Assembly (NCBI GenBank): GCA_016803235.1
Contig: JADCLI010000012.1
Coordinates: 1-64,000, forward strand
From: Pimelobacter simplex
GTDB taxonomy: Bacteria > Actinomycetota > Actinomycetes > Propionibacteriales > Nocardioidaceae
Length of the DNA stretch: 64,000 bases
Reading direction: 5' to 3'
In this document: piece by piece, positions 29,685 through 39,126 of the stretch
How positions within the stretch are numbered: position 1 is the stretch's first letter
Layout of the letters: the number at the start of each line of letters is the position of its first letter
Notes under the pieces: generated by a model
What the model was told of the DNA's origin: nothing
The model's input: the letters and a program-made list of their open reading frames with translations, nothing else
Database searches by the model: none
Program-made: the position numbers and the translations under genes

Positions 29685-30686
29685 ATGCCTGTCCTCCCCC
29701 TGCTGATCGCCGCCCCGACCAGCCCGTGCGCCGACGGCGAGACGGTCTGCGACCTGACCTGGGACGTGACCGGGAACCGACGGCTCGCGGAGTGGTCCGA
29801 CGTCCTCATCGGCAAGCCGCTCGCGATCATCGGCCTCGTGCTGCTGGGGGTGGTGGCCCGGTGGCTGCTGCACCGCGTCGTCGACCGGATCGCCCGCCGT
29901 GCCGAGCGCGGCGTGCTGCCGGAGCGCGTGGAGAGCGCGGTGACCGCCCGGCGCAAGCAGCGGGCGGCGACCATGGGCGGCGTGCTGAAGAGCATCATCA
30001 CCTTCATCCTGGTGGCGATCGTCGGCACCATGGTGCTCAGCGAGGTCGGCGTCGACATCGCCCCGATCATCGCCAGCGCCGGCATCATCGGCATCGCGCT
30101 CGGCTTCGGCGCACAGTCCCTGGTCAAGGACTTCCTCGCCGGCATCTTCATCTTCATCGAGGACCAGTACGGCGTCGGCGACGTCGTCGACGTGGGCGAC
30201 GCCAACGGCACGGTCGAGGCGGTGACCCTGCGGATGACGCGGCTGCGCGACATCGAGGGCACGGTCTGGTACGTCCCCAACGGGGAGATCATGCGGGTCG
30301 GCAACAAGAGCCAGAACTGGTCGCGTGCGGTCGTCGACGTCCGGGTCGGGTACGACGAGGACCTGGCCCGCGTGCAGCGGGTCCTGCGCGAGGTCGCCCA
30401 CGACCTGTGGGAGGACGACGAGTACAGCCACGTCGTGATCGAGGAGCCCGAGGTCACCGGCGTGGAGCTGATGGAGCCCGACGCCGTGACGATCCGGGTG
30501 ATGGTCAAGACCGCCCCCCTCGAGCAGTGGGGAGTGGCGCGCGCGCTGCGCCAGCGGATCAAGGCCCGGTTCGACCACGAGGGCATCGAGGTCCCCTACG
30601 CCCAGCGGGTCGTGTGGCAGCGCGAGGACCGCCGCCAGCACAAGGACGAGGCCTCGGCGCAGGGCGCCAGGACCGACGAGGGATGA
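29685..30686 (+). CDS. MscS family mechanosensitive ion channel
   Basis: 333-residue small-conductance channel relieving osmotic down-shock. It has three N-terminal membrane segments, the pore helix GIIGIALGFGAQSLVKDFLAGIFIFIEDQ, the beta domain FGVGDVV-like GVGDVVDVGDANG, and the C-terminal cytosolic vestibule. The ATG at 29685 is preferred over 29643, which would add residues with no hydrophobic character. The stop overlaps the globin start (ATGA at 30683), so the two are co-translated. Confidence 0.92.
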   Translation: MPVLPLLIAAPTSPCADGETVCDLTWDVTGNRRLAEWSDVLIGKPLAIIGLVLLGVVARWLLHRVVDRIARRAERGVLPERVESAVTARRKQRAATMGGVLKSIITFILVAIVGTMVLSEVGVDIAPIIASAGIIGIALGFGAQSLVKDFLAGIFIFIEDQYGVGDVVDVGDANGTVEAVTLRMTRLRDIEGTVWYVPNGEIMRVGNKSQNWSRAVVDVRVGYDEDLARVQRVLREVAHDLWEDDEYSHVVIEEPEVTGVELMEPDAVTIRVMVKTAPLEQWGVARALRQRIKARFDHEGIEVPYAQRVVWQREDRRQHKDEASAQGARTDEG

Positions 30687-31087
30687 TGGACGACGTGACC
30701 ACGGGGAGCGACGAGACGAGCTTCTACGACGAGATCGGTGGGTTCGAGACGTTCCGCCGGATCGTCGCGACGTTCTACGAGGGCGTGGCCGCCGACGAGG
30801 TGCTCCGCCCGATGTACCCGGAGGCGGACCTCGGACCGGCCGAGGAGCGCTTCCTGCTCTTCCTCGTCCAGTACTGGGGCGGTCCCACGACCTACTCCGA
30901 GAACCGCGGCCACCCGCGGCTGCGGATGCGGCACGCGCCGTTCCCGGTCGACCAGGAGGCGCGCGACCGCTGGCTGGGGCACTTCCGCGCCGGGCTCGAC
31001 AGCGTGCACCTCACCCCCGAGCAGGACGCCCGCTTCTGGGAGTACGTCACCCACGCGGCGACGTTCATGGTGAACACCCCGGGCTGA
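30683..31087 (+). CDS. glbO: Group II truncated haemoglobin (GlbO type)
   Basis: 134-residue 2-on-2 globin binding O2/NO through haem. It contains YDEIGGFETFRRIVATFYEGV, the proximal-histidine helix RHAPFPVDQEARDRWLGHF, and the E helix with YWGGP typical of the group II family. A double ATG (30683 and 30686) is present; either works. Coupled to mscS by four bases. In Mycobacterium GlbO is involved in oxygen and nitrosative chemistry; a role beside a channel is unproven. Confidence 0.9.
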   Translation: MMDDVTTGSDETSFYDEIGGFETFRRIVATFYEGVAADEVLRPMYPEADLGPAEERFLLFLVQYWGGPTTYSENRGHPRLRMRHAPFPVDQEARDRWLGHFRAGLDSVHLTPEQDARFWEYVTHAATFMVNTPG

Positions 31088-31180
31088 ACATTTTCGGATC
31101 GGATGTAACACCCGGCGTGGGCTGCGACATGTTCCGGGTGAGAGCAGTCCCGCCTCGCCCCCCGCACAGCTGAGCAGGCC

Positions 31181-31858
31181 ATGACCCACGAACGCACGAC
31201 CGAGCGGCTCCGCGTCGACGTACCGACGCTCGAGCCCGACCCGGCGTTCCTCGGCATGCTCGCCCACCTGAGCGCGACGTCGCAGGCGACTCTCCCCCGA
31301 TCGACTCGGTCGGCCGGTCTCCGCATGGTGCTCGCGACCGGCTCCGTTGCCGTCATCGCGGCCGCCACCTGGGCAGCGGGCGTTCCCACCGGTGGAGGTG
31401 TCCCACACACCCCCACCGACAGCCCGACCCGGATCGGACCGTCCGGCACGCCGAGTCCCGGAGACGTCGGAACCCCACACTCCGACGTATCCACCATGCC
31501 CGGCAGCCCCCTGTCCCCGGGGCTGCCGGGCAGCTCCACGTCCCCCTCGTCCGAGCGCGCCGTCGACCCCGACCGGGCCGACGAGGGGAAGGGTCGCGGC
31601 CAGGGCGCCGACGGCCAGGCCAACGGCCACGCGAAGGACAAGGGCAAGGCGTCCAAGGGCAAGGCGTCCAAGGGCAAGGCCAAAGGGCACAAGAAGGACA
31701 AGGCCAAGGGAAAGGCCACCGGCCACGACCGGGAGCCCGGTGAGGGCGCCTCGCCCAAGCCCCCTCTCGACGACGTCCTCAAGAACCTCCTGAACGACCC
31801 CGTCGGCGTCGGCGGCAACGACAACCGGCCGGGCGGACAGCAACGACCGACGCACTGA
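31181..31858 (+). CDS. Single-pass membrane protein with lysine-rich tandem repeat tail
   Basis: 225 residues. An N-terminal acidic/proline segment (LRVDVPTLEPDPAFLGMLAHLS) is followed by one membrane helix at about residues 47-68, a Pro/Ser/Thr-rich stretch and a long KGKASKGKA-type basic region (about residues 152-185). It ends in an acidic/hydrophobic tail. The cytosolic N-terminal helix followed by a membrane span resembles anti-sigma proteins, and the next gene is an ECF sigma factor. It is a candidate anti-sigma or membrane tether; not established. Confidence 0.65.
   Translation: MTHERTTERLRVDVPTLEPDPAFLGMLAHLSATSQATLPRSTRSAGLRMVLATGSVAVIAAATWAAGVPTGGGVPHTPTDSPTRIGPSGTPSPGDVGTPHSDVSTMPGSPLSPGLPGSSTSPSSERAVDPDRADEGKGRGQGADGQANGHAKDKGKASKGKASKGKAKGHKKDKAKGKATGHDREPGEGASPKPPLDDVLKNLLNDPVGVGGNDNRPGGQQRPTH
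31640..31680 (+). repeat. 15-bp tandem repeat inside the lysine-rich tail
   Basis: AAGGGCAAGGCGTCC occurs at 31640-31654 and 31655-31669, with a partial third unit at 31670-31680. It encodes KGKAS units and may expand or contract by slippage. Confidence 0.7.
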
Positions 31859-31869
31859 CCACGAGGAAA

Positions 31870-31898
31870 TGTCCCGCTTCAGGCTCGCAGGCGGGACA
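31870..31898. terminator. Inverted repeat after the lysine-rich gene
   Basis: TGTCCCGC (31870-31877) and GCGGGACA (31891-31898) form an 8-bp hairpin between the lysine-rich gene and the sigma gene. There is no T-run, so it may be an attenuator or RNA structure. Confidence 0.4.
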
Positions 31899-31963
31899 AT
31901 GGGACGCGTGGGCCGGGGCAAGGTCCGGACCACGCCAGAACAACAGGGGTGGGGACACGTCCG

Positions 31964-32497
31964 GTGCGGGCCGACGACGAGCTCGTCACTGCCGCGAAGA
32001 GCGGTGACGCCGCAGCGTGGCGCGAGCTCTATCGCGACCACGCCGGTCGGCTGTTGCTGTGGCTCGAGGCACGCTCCACCCCAGGCGGCGAGGCGGCCGA
32101 CGACATCGCCGCCGCGACCTGGCTGGTCGCCGCCGAGCGGATCGCCGACTTCCACGGGAACGGCTCGGACTTCGGCGGCTGGCTGTTCGGCATCGCTCGC
32201 AAGCACAAGGCCAACGCCGGCCGGCGTACGGCGACCCGGACCAAGGGCTTCGACACCCTCGCCGCGGACGCCGAGCAGACCGTGGCCGGGCCCGAGACCG
32301 GCATCCTCGCCGACGAGTGGGTGCGCCAGGCCCTGGCCGCCCTCCCGCCCCGTGAGCGCGACGTCATCGCCTGCACCGAGGTCCTCGACCTCGACGTGAG
32401 CTCGACGGCGGCCGCGCTCGGCATGACCGCCGTCGCCGTCCGGGTCGCCCGGCACCGCGGCCTCAAGCGGCTGCGCGCCCACCTGGCCTCCGACTAG
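31964..32497 (+). CDS. RNA polymerase ECF-type sigma factor
   Basis: 177-residue sigma-70 family protein. Region 2 is about residues 12-75 (WRELYRDHAGRLLLWLE; AADDIAAATWLVAAERI; DFGGWLFGIARKHKAN), the linker follows, and region 4 is ALAALPPRERDVIACTEVLDLDVSSTAAALGMTAVAVRVARHRGLKRLR. The GTG at 31964 is preferred because GGGGTGGGG lies about nine bases upstream; GTG 31949 has no site. The gene follows, and is spaced from, the membrane protein that may act with it. Confidence 0.85.
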   Translation: MRADDELVTAAKSGDAAAWRELYRDHAGRLLLWLEARSTPGGEAADDIAAATWLVAAERIADFHGNGSDFGGWLFGIARKHKANAGRRTATRTKGFDTLAADAEQTVAGPETGILADEWVRQALAALPPRERDVIACTEVLDLDVSSTAAALGMTAVAVRVARHRGLKRLRAHLASD

Positions 32498-32507
32498 CGC
32501 CCCGGAG

Positions 32508-32525
32508 TAGAACAGGTTCTATCCT
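32508..32525 (+). promoter_or_regulatory. KstR-like palindrome overlapping the enoyl-CoA hydratase -10
   Basis: TAGAACAGGTTCTA at 32508-32521 is a perfect palindrome of the form TNNAACNNGTTNNA, the KstR-type TetR motif known in Actinobacteria. It overlaps TATCCT (32520-32525), the -10 box of a leaderless start at 32532. Repression by a TetR protein is expected. Confidence 0.65.
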
Positions 32526-32531
32526 GAGGGC

Positions 32532-33308
32532 ATGACGCTGCTCGTGTCCGACGACCGCCGGGTCCGCACCCTGACGCTGGACCGCCCCGAGGCCCTCAAC
32601 GCGTTCAACGAGGAGCTGTACGACGCCACCGCGGACGCGCTCCTCGCCGCGGCGGCGGACCCGGGTGTCGCGGTGGTGCTGCTGACCGGGTCGGGGCGTG
32701 CGTTCAGCGCCGGCACCGACCTCCTCGAGATGCACCAGATCGCCACGAACCCCGACTTCCCGCGCGGGAAGCACGGGTTCGTCGGGCTCGTGGACGCACT
32801 GGTGGAGTTCCCCAAGCCGCTCGTCGTCGCCGTCAACGGGTTGGGACTCGGCATCGGCGCCACGATCCTCGGTTTCGCCGACCTGGGCTTCATGGCCGAC
32901 GGGGCGCGGCTCAAGTGCCCCTTCACGTCGCTCGGCGTCGCGCCGGAGGCCGCGTCGTCGTACCTGTTCCCGGCGCTGGTGGGCCGTCAGCACGCCGCGT
33001 GGGCGCTGCTGTCCTCGGAGTGGATCAGCGCGGCCGAGGCACGCGAGATGGGCCTGGTGAAGGAGGTCTGCGCACCCGGGGAGCTGATGGCGACCGCGCG
33101 TCGGCACGCCGAGGTGCTCGCGGCGAAGCCGATCTCCTCACTGGTCGCCGTCAAGCGGACCATGACCGAGCCGCACCGCGACGCGATCCGGGCCGCGCGG
33201 GACCGCGAGAACGCCGCCTTCGCCGAGCTGATGGGGGGCCCGGCGAACCTCGAGGCACTGGCCGCCTTCGCCGAGGGCCGGGAACCGGACTTCACCCAGC
33301 TGCCGTGA
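32532..33308 (+). CDS. Enoyl-CoA hydratase/isomerase family protein
   Basis: 258-residue crotonase-fold protein. The oxyanion hole is set by SGRAFSAGTDLLEM and NGLGLGIGATI, and LGVAPEAASSYLFPALVG is the region with the second acidic position. The second catalytic glutamate of active hydratases appears here as an alanine/glutamate pair, so an isomerase or other CoA role is possible. It is controlled by the KstR-like site upstream. It overlaps its convergent neighbour by 17 bases. Confidence 0.9.
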   Translation: MTLLVSDDRRVRTLTLDRPEALNAFNEELYDATADALLAAAADPGVAVVLLTGSGRAFSAGTDLLEMHQIATNPDFPRGKHGFVGLVDALVEFPKPLVVAVNGLGLGIGATILGFADLGFMADGARLKCPFTSLGVAPEAASSYLFPALVGRQHAAWALLSSEWISAAEAREMGLVKEVCAPGELMATARRHAEVLAAKPISSLVAVKRTMTEPHRDAIRAARDRENAAFAELMGGPANLEALAAFAEGREPDFTQLP

Positions 33309-34203
33309 CCATGTCGCCGAGCACGCCGATCATCGCCTCGCGGAAGCCGTCGACCGGGGTGATCGAGCGCTGGGTCTCGGTGTCGAAGAAGACCAGCACG
33401 ACCTTCGACCGCGCCAGCACCGCGCCCTCCTCCGAGCCGCCGGTGCCGTCGGTGATCTCCGACTCGAGCACCATCGACTTGGTGCCGACGTGGGAGACGA
33501 CCGACCAGCAGTCGTAGGACTGCGGGCGGAGCACGATCGGGGCGACGTACTCGACGTCGGCCTGCGCGATCACGCTGGCCATCCGCGGGAACTCCTTGAG
33601 GCCCTGCCGCAGCCGGCCGAGGGAGGCGATGCGGGACTCCTGGAAGAACTCGAAGTACTTCACGTTGTTGACGTGGCGGTAGATGTCGAGGTCGGAGAAG
33701 CGCACCTGCACGGGGTGGTGGGCGGCGCGGTCGCGCGGCACGTCGACGAGCACCGGGCGCGAGCGGACGTCACCGAGCTCGGCGTACGGCGCCAGCGCGT
33801 TGCGCTCCTGGTCGTCGAGCCGCCGCGGCTGACCGGTCGCGAGCACGAACGGCGCGAGCACGGTGCGGGCGCGCAGGTAGACGGTGCGGGTGCCGTCGGG
33901 CTGCTCCTCGAAGATCTCGTGGTCGAGGGTGAAGCTCGCCGTGCGGATCTCGCTGACCCACGACTCGATCGACACCGACTGGAACCGGAACCGCAGCGGG
34001 GCCCGGAAGGTGACCTCGTGGCGGCGCACGACGTAGGCGTCGTTGTGGTGGTGCTCGACGCCGGCCGCGGCCCGGCAGGCGTGCAGCAGCGCGCCGCGCG
34101 CCTCCTGGAGGTAGTCGACGTACTTCACGTTGTTGACGTGGTTCAGCTGGTCGATGTCACCCCAGCGCAGGGGGCAGTCGTAGCGGTGCCGCACCCCCGC
34201 CAT
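33292..34203 (-). CDS. Acyl-CoA thioesterase with two hotdog domains
   Basis: 303 residues, two tandem hotdog domains of about 150 residues each. The same motif opens both halves: DIDQLNHVNNVKYVDYLQEAR and DLDIYRHVNNVKYFEFFQESR, with the catalytic aspartate/histidine in each. This points to an internal duplication giving a pseudo-dimer. Likely hydrolyses acyl-CoA esters. It faces away from the thiolase gene. The convergent overlap with the enoyl-CoA hydratase (17 bases) suggests antisense coupling of the two units. Confidence 0.85.
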   Translation of the reverse strand: MAGVRHRYDCPLRWGDIDQLNHVNNVKYVDYLQEARGALLHACRAAAGVEHHHNDAYVVRRHEVTFRAPLRFRFQSVSIESWVSEIRTASFTLDHEIFEEQPDGTRTVYLRARTVLAPFVLATGQPRRLDDQERNALAPYAELGDVRSRPVLVDVPRDRAAHHPVQVRFSDLDIYRHVNNVKYFEFFQESRIASLGRLRQGLKEFPRMASVIAQADVEYVAPIVLRPQSYDCWSVVSHVGTKSMVLESEITDGTGGSEEGAVLARSKVVLVFFDTETQRSITPVDGFREAMIGVLGDMVTAAG

Positions 34204-34274
34204 GCTTCCAGACCCGGCCGGCCGGTGGGGTGGGGCTCCGCATGCAGGGACGGGGCTGTGGCGTCCGCCACGAC

Positions 34275-34306
34275 CGGAACAGGTTCCAGTTCCCGGCCAC
34301 TACGCT
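34275..34306 (+). promoter_or_regulatory. KstR-like palindrome and -10 upstream of the thiolase
   Basis: GGAACAGGTTCC at 34276-34287 has the same AAC-N2-GTT core as the site at 32508. TACGCT at 34301-34306 is a plausible -10 with the palindrome overlapping the -35 zone. The 141-base gap also contains the divergent thioesterase promoter. Confidence 0.55.
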
Positions 34307-34344
34307 GAGCGCGTTCCGCCTCTCACCTGCACCGAGGAGTCTCC

Positions 34345-35559
34345 ATGCCCGAGGCCGTGATCGTCTCCGCCGCCCGTACGCCGATCGGGCGTGCCAACAA
34401 GGGCTCGCTCAAGGACTTCCGTCCCGACGACCTGACCGCTTTCATCGCCCAGGCCGCGCTCGACAAGATCCCCGCGCTCGACCCGAAGGACGTCGACGAC
34501 TTCTACCTCGGCGTCGGCCTGCCCGGCGGCGAGGCCGGCAACAACATGGCCCGGATCGTCACCACCCTGATGGGCACCGAGATCCCCGGCGCCACCATCA
34601 CCCGCTACTGCTCCTCGTCGGTGCAGACCTCGCGGATGGCCTTCCACGCGATCAAGGCCGGCGAGGGCGACGTGTTCATCTCCGCCGGGGTCGAGACCGT
34701 GTCGCGCTTCCAGTTCGGCACCTCCGACCACATCCCGAACACGAAGAACCCGCTGTTCGCCGACGCGCAGCAGCGCACCGAGAAGTACGCCGAGGGCGGC
34801 CAGGTGTGGCACGACCCGCGCGAGGACGGCCTGCTGCCCGACATCTACATCGCGATGGGCCAGACCGCCGAGAACGTCGCCAGCATCCGCGGCCTCAAGC
34901 GCGAGGACCTCGACCACTTCGGCGTCCGCTCGCAGAACCTCGCCGAGAAGGCCATCGCCGACGGCTTCTGGGAGCGCGAGATCACCCCCATCACCCTTGC
35001 CGACGGCACCGTCGTCAGCCAGGACGACGGCCCGCGCGCCGGCGTCACCTACGACGCCCTCGCGCAGCTGCAGCCCGTCTTCCGCCCCGACGGCGTCGTC
35101 ACCGCCGGCAACTGCTGCGCCCTCAACGACGGCGCCGCCGCGGTCGTCATCATGTCCGACACCAAGGCTGCCGAGCTGGGCCTGACGCCGCTGGCCCGGA
35201 TCGTCTCCACCGGCGTGTCGGGCCTCTCCCCCGAGATCATGGGCCTCGGCCCGGTCGAGGCGACCCGCAACGCGCTGCGCAACGCGAACATGACGATCGA
35301 CGACATCGACCTCGCCGAGATCAACGAGGCCTTCGCCGCACAGGTGCTGCCCTCGGCGGAGGACCTCGGCATCCCGATCGAGAAGCTCAACGTCAACGGC
35401 GGCGCCATCGCCGTCGGCCACCCCTTCGGCATGACCGGCGCCCGCCTGCAGAACACGCTGATCAACTCGCTGCAGTGGCACGACAAGTCCACCGGCCTGA
35501 TCACCATGTGCGTCGGGGGCGGCCAGGGCATGGCGATGATCCTGGAGCGTCTCAGCTGA
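34345..35559 (+). CDS. Acetyl-CoA C-acyltransferase (thiolase)
   Basis: 404-residue thiolase. The acylated Cys89 is in RYCSSSVQTSRM, His359 in AIAVGHPFGMTGAR, and Cys389 in CVGGGQGMAMI. The order, length and the GH...C pair are typical. It catalyses thiolytic cleavage of beta-ketoacyl-CoA or the reverse. The gene shares a KstR-like operator with the enoyl-CoA hydratase, so a small lipid/steroid-type beta-oxidation regulon is likely, although the substrate is not visible. GAGGAGTCTCC precedes the ATG. Confidence 0.93.
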   Translation: MPEAVIVSAARTPIGRANKGSLKDFRPDDLTAFIAQAALDKIPALDPKDVDDFYLGVGLPGGEAGNNMARIVTTLMGTEIPGATITRYCSSSVQTSRMAFHAIKAGEGDVFISAGVETVSRFQFGTSDHIPNTKNPLFADAQQRTEKYAEGGQVWHDPREDGLLPDIYIAMGQTAENVASIRGLKREDLDHFGVRSQNLAEKAIADGFWEREITPITLADGTVVSQDDGPRAGVTYDALAQLQPVFRPDGVVTAGNCCALNDGAAAVVIMSDTKAAELGLTPLARIVSTGVSGLSPEIMGLGPVEATRNALRNANMTIDDIDLAEINEAFAAQVLPSAEDLGIPIEKLNVNGGAIAVGHPFGMTGARLQNTLINSLQWHDKSTGLITMCVGGGQGMAMILERLS

Positions 35560-35601
35560 CCTGAGACTCCCGCTGTCGGCAGCGGGCCGTAGGTTCGGTG
35601 C

Positions 35602-36177
35602 ATGAGCATCGTCGTACGGCCCGCCACCGTCTTCGAGGACGTCAAGGCACTCGTCGGGCCGAAGCGTGCCGACGCCAGCGTGTGCTGGTGCCTGAGCTAC
35701 CGGATCCCCTCCACCGTCAACAACCAGATGCGCAGCCAGGAGCGGGGCGAGTTCGTCGCCCGGCTGCTCGAGGACGGCCCGCTCGGAGTGCTGGCCTACG
35801 ACGGCGACGTCCCCGTCGGCTGGGCCGCGGTCGCCCCCCGCTCGGCCACGACCTTCGCGCGCAATCGCAAGATCCCCCACGTCGACGACCTCCCCGTGTG
35901 GTCCCTGTGGTGCATCCGGGTCCGGCCCGGGCACCGCGGCAAGGGCATCTCCCACGACCTCATCGAGGGCGCCGTCGCGTTCGCCCGCGACCAGGGCGCG
36001 CCGGCCATCGAGGCGTACCCGCTCGACAACGGCGGCGCGAAGGTCGACCTGACCATGGCGTACGCCGGACTGCGCGCCAACTTCGAGGCCGCCGGCTTCC
36101 GCCAGGTCGCCGACACGTCGTCGGTGCTGAGCGGCCACCCGCGGATCCTGATGCGGCGGGACCTGGAGAGCCCGTAG
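35602..36177 (+). CDS. GNAT family N-acetyltransferase
   Basis: 191 residues with the acetyl-CoA motif IRVRPGHRGKGISHDLIEGAVAFARDQGA, then FEAAGFRQVADTS. A cysteine-containing CWCLSYRIPS at about residues 29-38 is a signature of this subgroup. No substrate is assigned. TAGGTT (35590-35595) lies six bases before the ATG, so the message should be leaderless. The MarR gene downstream has its own promoter. Confidence 0.85.
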   Translation: MSIVVRPATVFEDVKALVGPKRADASVCWCLSYRIPSTVNNQMRSQERGEFVARLLEDGPLGVLAYDGDVPVGWAAVAPRSATTFARNRKIPHVDDLPVWSLWCIRVRPGHRGKGISHDLIEGAVAFARDQGAPAIEAYPLDNGGAKVDLTMAYAGLRANFEAAGFRQVADTSSVLSGHPRILMRRDLESP

Positions 36178-36217
36178 GTGGGCGGCGCCTGCCTGCGGGA
36201 TCTCCTAGACTGACGCG

Positions 36218-36730
36218 GTGACCGAGAAGAGCGCTGCACCCGTGGCGGGCGGTCGCGAGCCGCGGTGGCTCGACCAGGACCAGCAGCGGACCTGGCGCTC
36301 GTTCCTGCTCGGCACCACGCTCCTGCTCGACCGCCTCGACGAGGACCTGCGCCGCGAGCACGGGCTCTCCGCCGTCGAGTACGAGATCCTGGTCCGGCTC
36401 TCCGAGGCCGACGGCACCTTGCGGATGGCCCAGCTGGCTGCGGCGCTCGCCCACAGCCGCAGCCGGGTGACCCACACGGTCAAGCGGATGGAGAGCGCCG
36501 GGCTCGTCGTCCGCGAGGAGTCGCCCGAGGACGGCCGCGGCGTCGACTGCCGGCTCACCGAGACCGGGCTCGCCGTGTTGCGCACGGCCGCGCCCGATCA
36601 CGTCGAGACCGTGCGCCGGTCGCTCGTCGACCTCGTCGACGCGGCCGACCTGGCCGCGCTCGGCCGGGTCATGAACGCGGTCTGCGACCAGCTGATCTGC
36701 GCGCACCCCGAGCGCGAGCTCCGTCACTAG
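36218..36730 (+). CDS. MarR family transcriptional regulator
   Basis: 170-residue winged-helix regulator. The core LSAVEYEILVRLSEADGTLRMAQLAAALAHSRSRVTHTVKRMESAGLVVREESPEDGRGVDCRLTETG contains the recognition helix and the wing. GTG start, preceded by TAGACT (36206-36211) with six bases between. The ligand and targets are unknown. The flanking genes are a GNAT and, converging, ettA. Confidence 0.9.
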   Translation: MTEKSAAPVAGGREPRWLDQDQQRTWRSFLLGTTLLLDRLDEDLRREHGLSAVEYEILVRLSEADGTLRMAQLAAALAHSRSRVTHTVKRMESAGLVVREESPEDGRGVDCRLTETGLAVLRTAAPDHVETVRRSLVDLVDAADLAALGRVMNAVCDQLICAHPERELRH

Positions 36731-36742
36731 GCGAGACGCCGA

Positions 36743-36773
36743 CGGCGCGGCCCGATCACTCCGGGCCGCGCCG
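36743..36773. terminator. Bidirectional hairpin between marR and ettA
   Basis: CGGCGCGGCCC (36743-36753) pairs with GGGCCGCGCCG (36763-36773) around a nine-base loop. It lies between two convergent stops. No T-run follows, as is common in high-GC genomes. Confidence 0.65.
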
Positions 36774-36793
36774 CGACGGGGTGGTCGTCAGGC

Positions 36794-38476
<1,683 letters not shown>

Positions 38477-38485
38477 GGCCCCAAT

Positions 38486-38896
38486 CTACGCAGCGGCGAC
38501 CTCGGCGTCGCGCTCGGGGTCGCCGCCCGGATCCGCGGCAGCCACCTTGACGAAGCTCGCGGTCCCGCGGGTGAGGTCGTGGCCGATCGTGACCGCCTCG
38601 ATCTCGAGCGCGACCACCTCCTGGCCGCTCTTGTTGACGTAGGTCCGATGGTCGAGCCGGCCGTGCACGACCACCGCGTCACCCTGTCGCAGCGAGGTGC
38701 CGCCGTTGGCGGCGAGGCGCCGCCACGCGCTCACGGCGTACCACTGGGTCTCGCTGTCGACCCAGGTGCCGGTCGAGCGGTTGAAGTGGCGTGGGGTGCA
38801 GCCCAGCCGGAAGTTGAGGACGGGCACGCCGCCGACCTCGCGCAGCATCGGCGTGGTGCCGATCCAGCCCTGGACGGTGAGCATCGTGTGGTTCAT
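38486..38896 (-). CDS. ssb: Single-stranded DNA-binding protein (short, OB-fold)
   Basis: 136 residues with the OB-fold of the SSB family: MLTVQGWIGTTPMLREVGGVPVLNFRLGCTPRHFNRSTGTW, WYAVSAWRRLA, SLRQGDAVVVHGRL. It lacks the long glycine-rich tail and DDDDIPF tip of the main replication SSB, so this is a paralogue, similar to SsbB-type proteins. AAGGAG lies seven bases before the ATG. Confidence 0.88.
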   Translation of the reverse strand: MNHTMLTVQGWIGTTPMLREVGGVPVLNFRLGCTPRHFNRSTGTWVDSETQWYAVSAWRRLAANGGTSLRQGDAVVVHGRLDHRTYVNKSGQEVVALEIEAVTIGHDLTRGTASFVKVAAADPGGDPERDAEVAAA

Positions 38897-39080
38897 CGGA
38901 TCTCCTTCGTCGAGACCGGGCGCGGGTGCGGCCGGTCGACGAGCAGTCCACGCCATCGCTACGACGACCGGCACCGGAGCGCCGGGACGCTGTGGAGAGG
39001 ATCAGTGGAGAACCACCCCTGTGGATGCGCGACGGATCCTTCAGGCAGTCCTGTTGCGCCCGGGACCGGGTCTCGAGACG

Positions 39081-39126
39081 CCCTTCGGCCGCTCTCCGGG
39101 GGTTCGCACGCTCACCCGCGGGCGGC
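39081..39126 (-). repeat. Composite inverted-repeat tail fragment (copy 3)
   Basis: Matches the tail of the 28654-28854 element at about 44 of 50 positions. The rest of the element is absent or too diverged. It contributes the last six codons (EAARG and stop) of the GTPase gene at 39112. Compared with copy 2 the usual CTCA end reads CTCG, so the stop arises from the internal TCA. The rest of the gap 38897-39080 holds the ssb promoter and nothing else I can assign. Confidence 0.6.

Noticed and set aside
31640..31680. Tandem repeat as a CRISPR-like array
   Set aside because: The repeat is an in-frame coding tandem without spacers and without cas genes.
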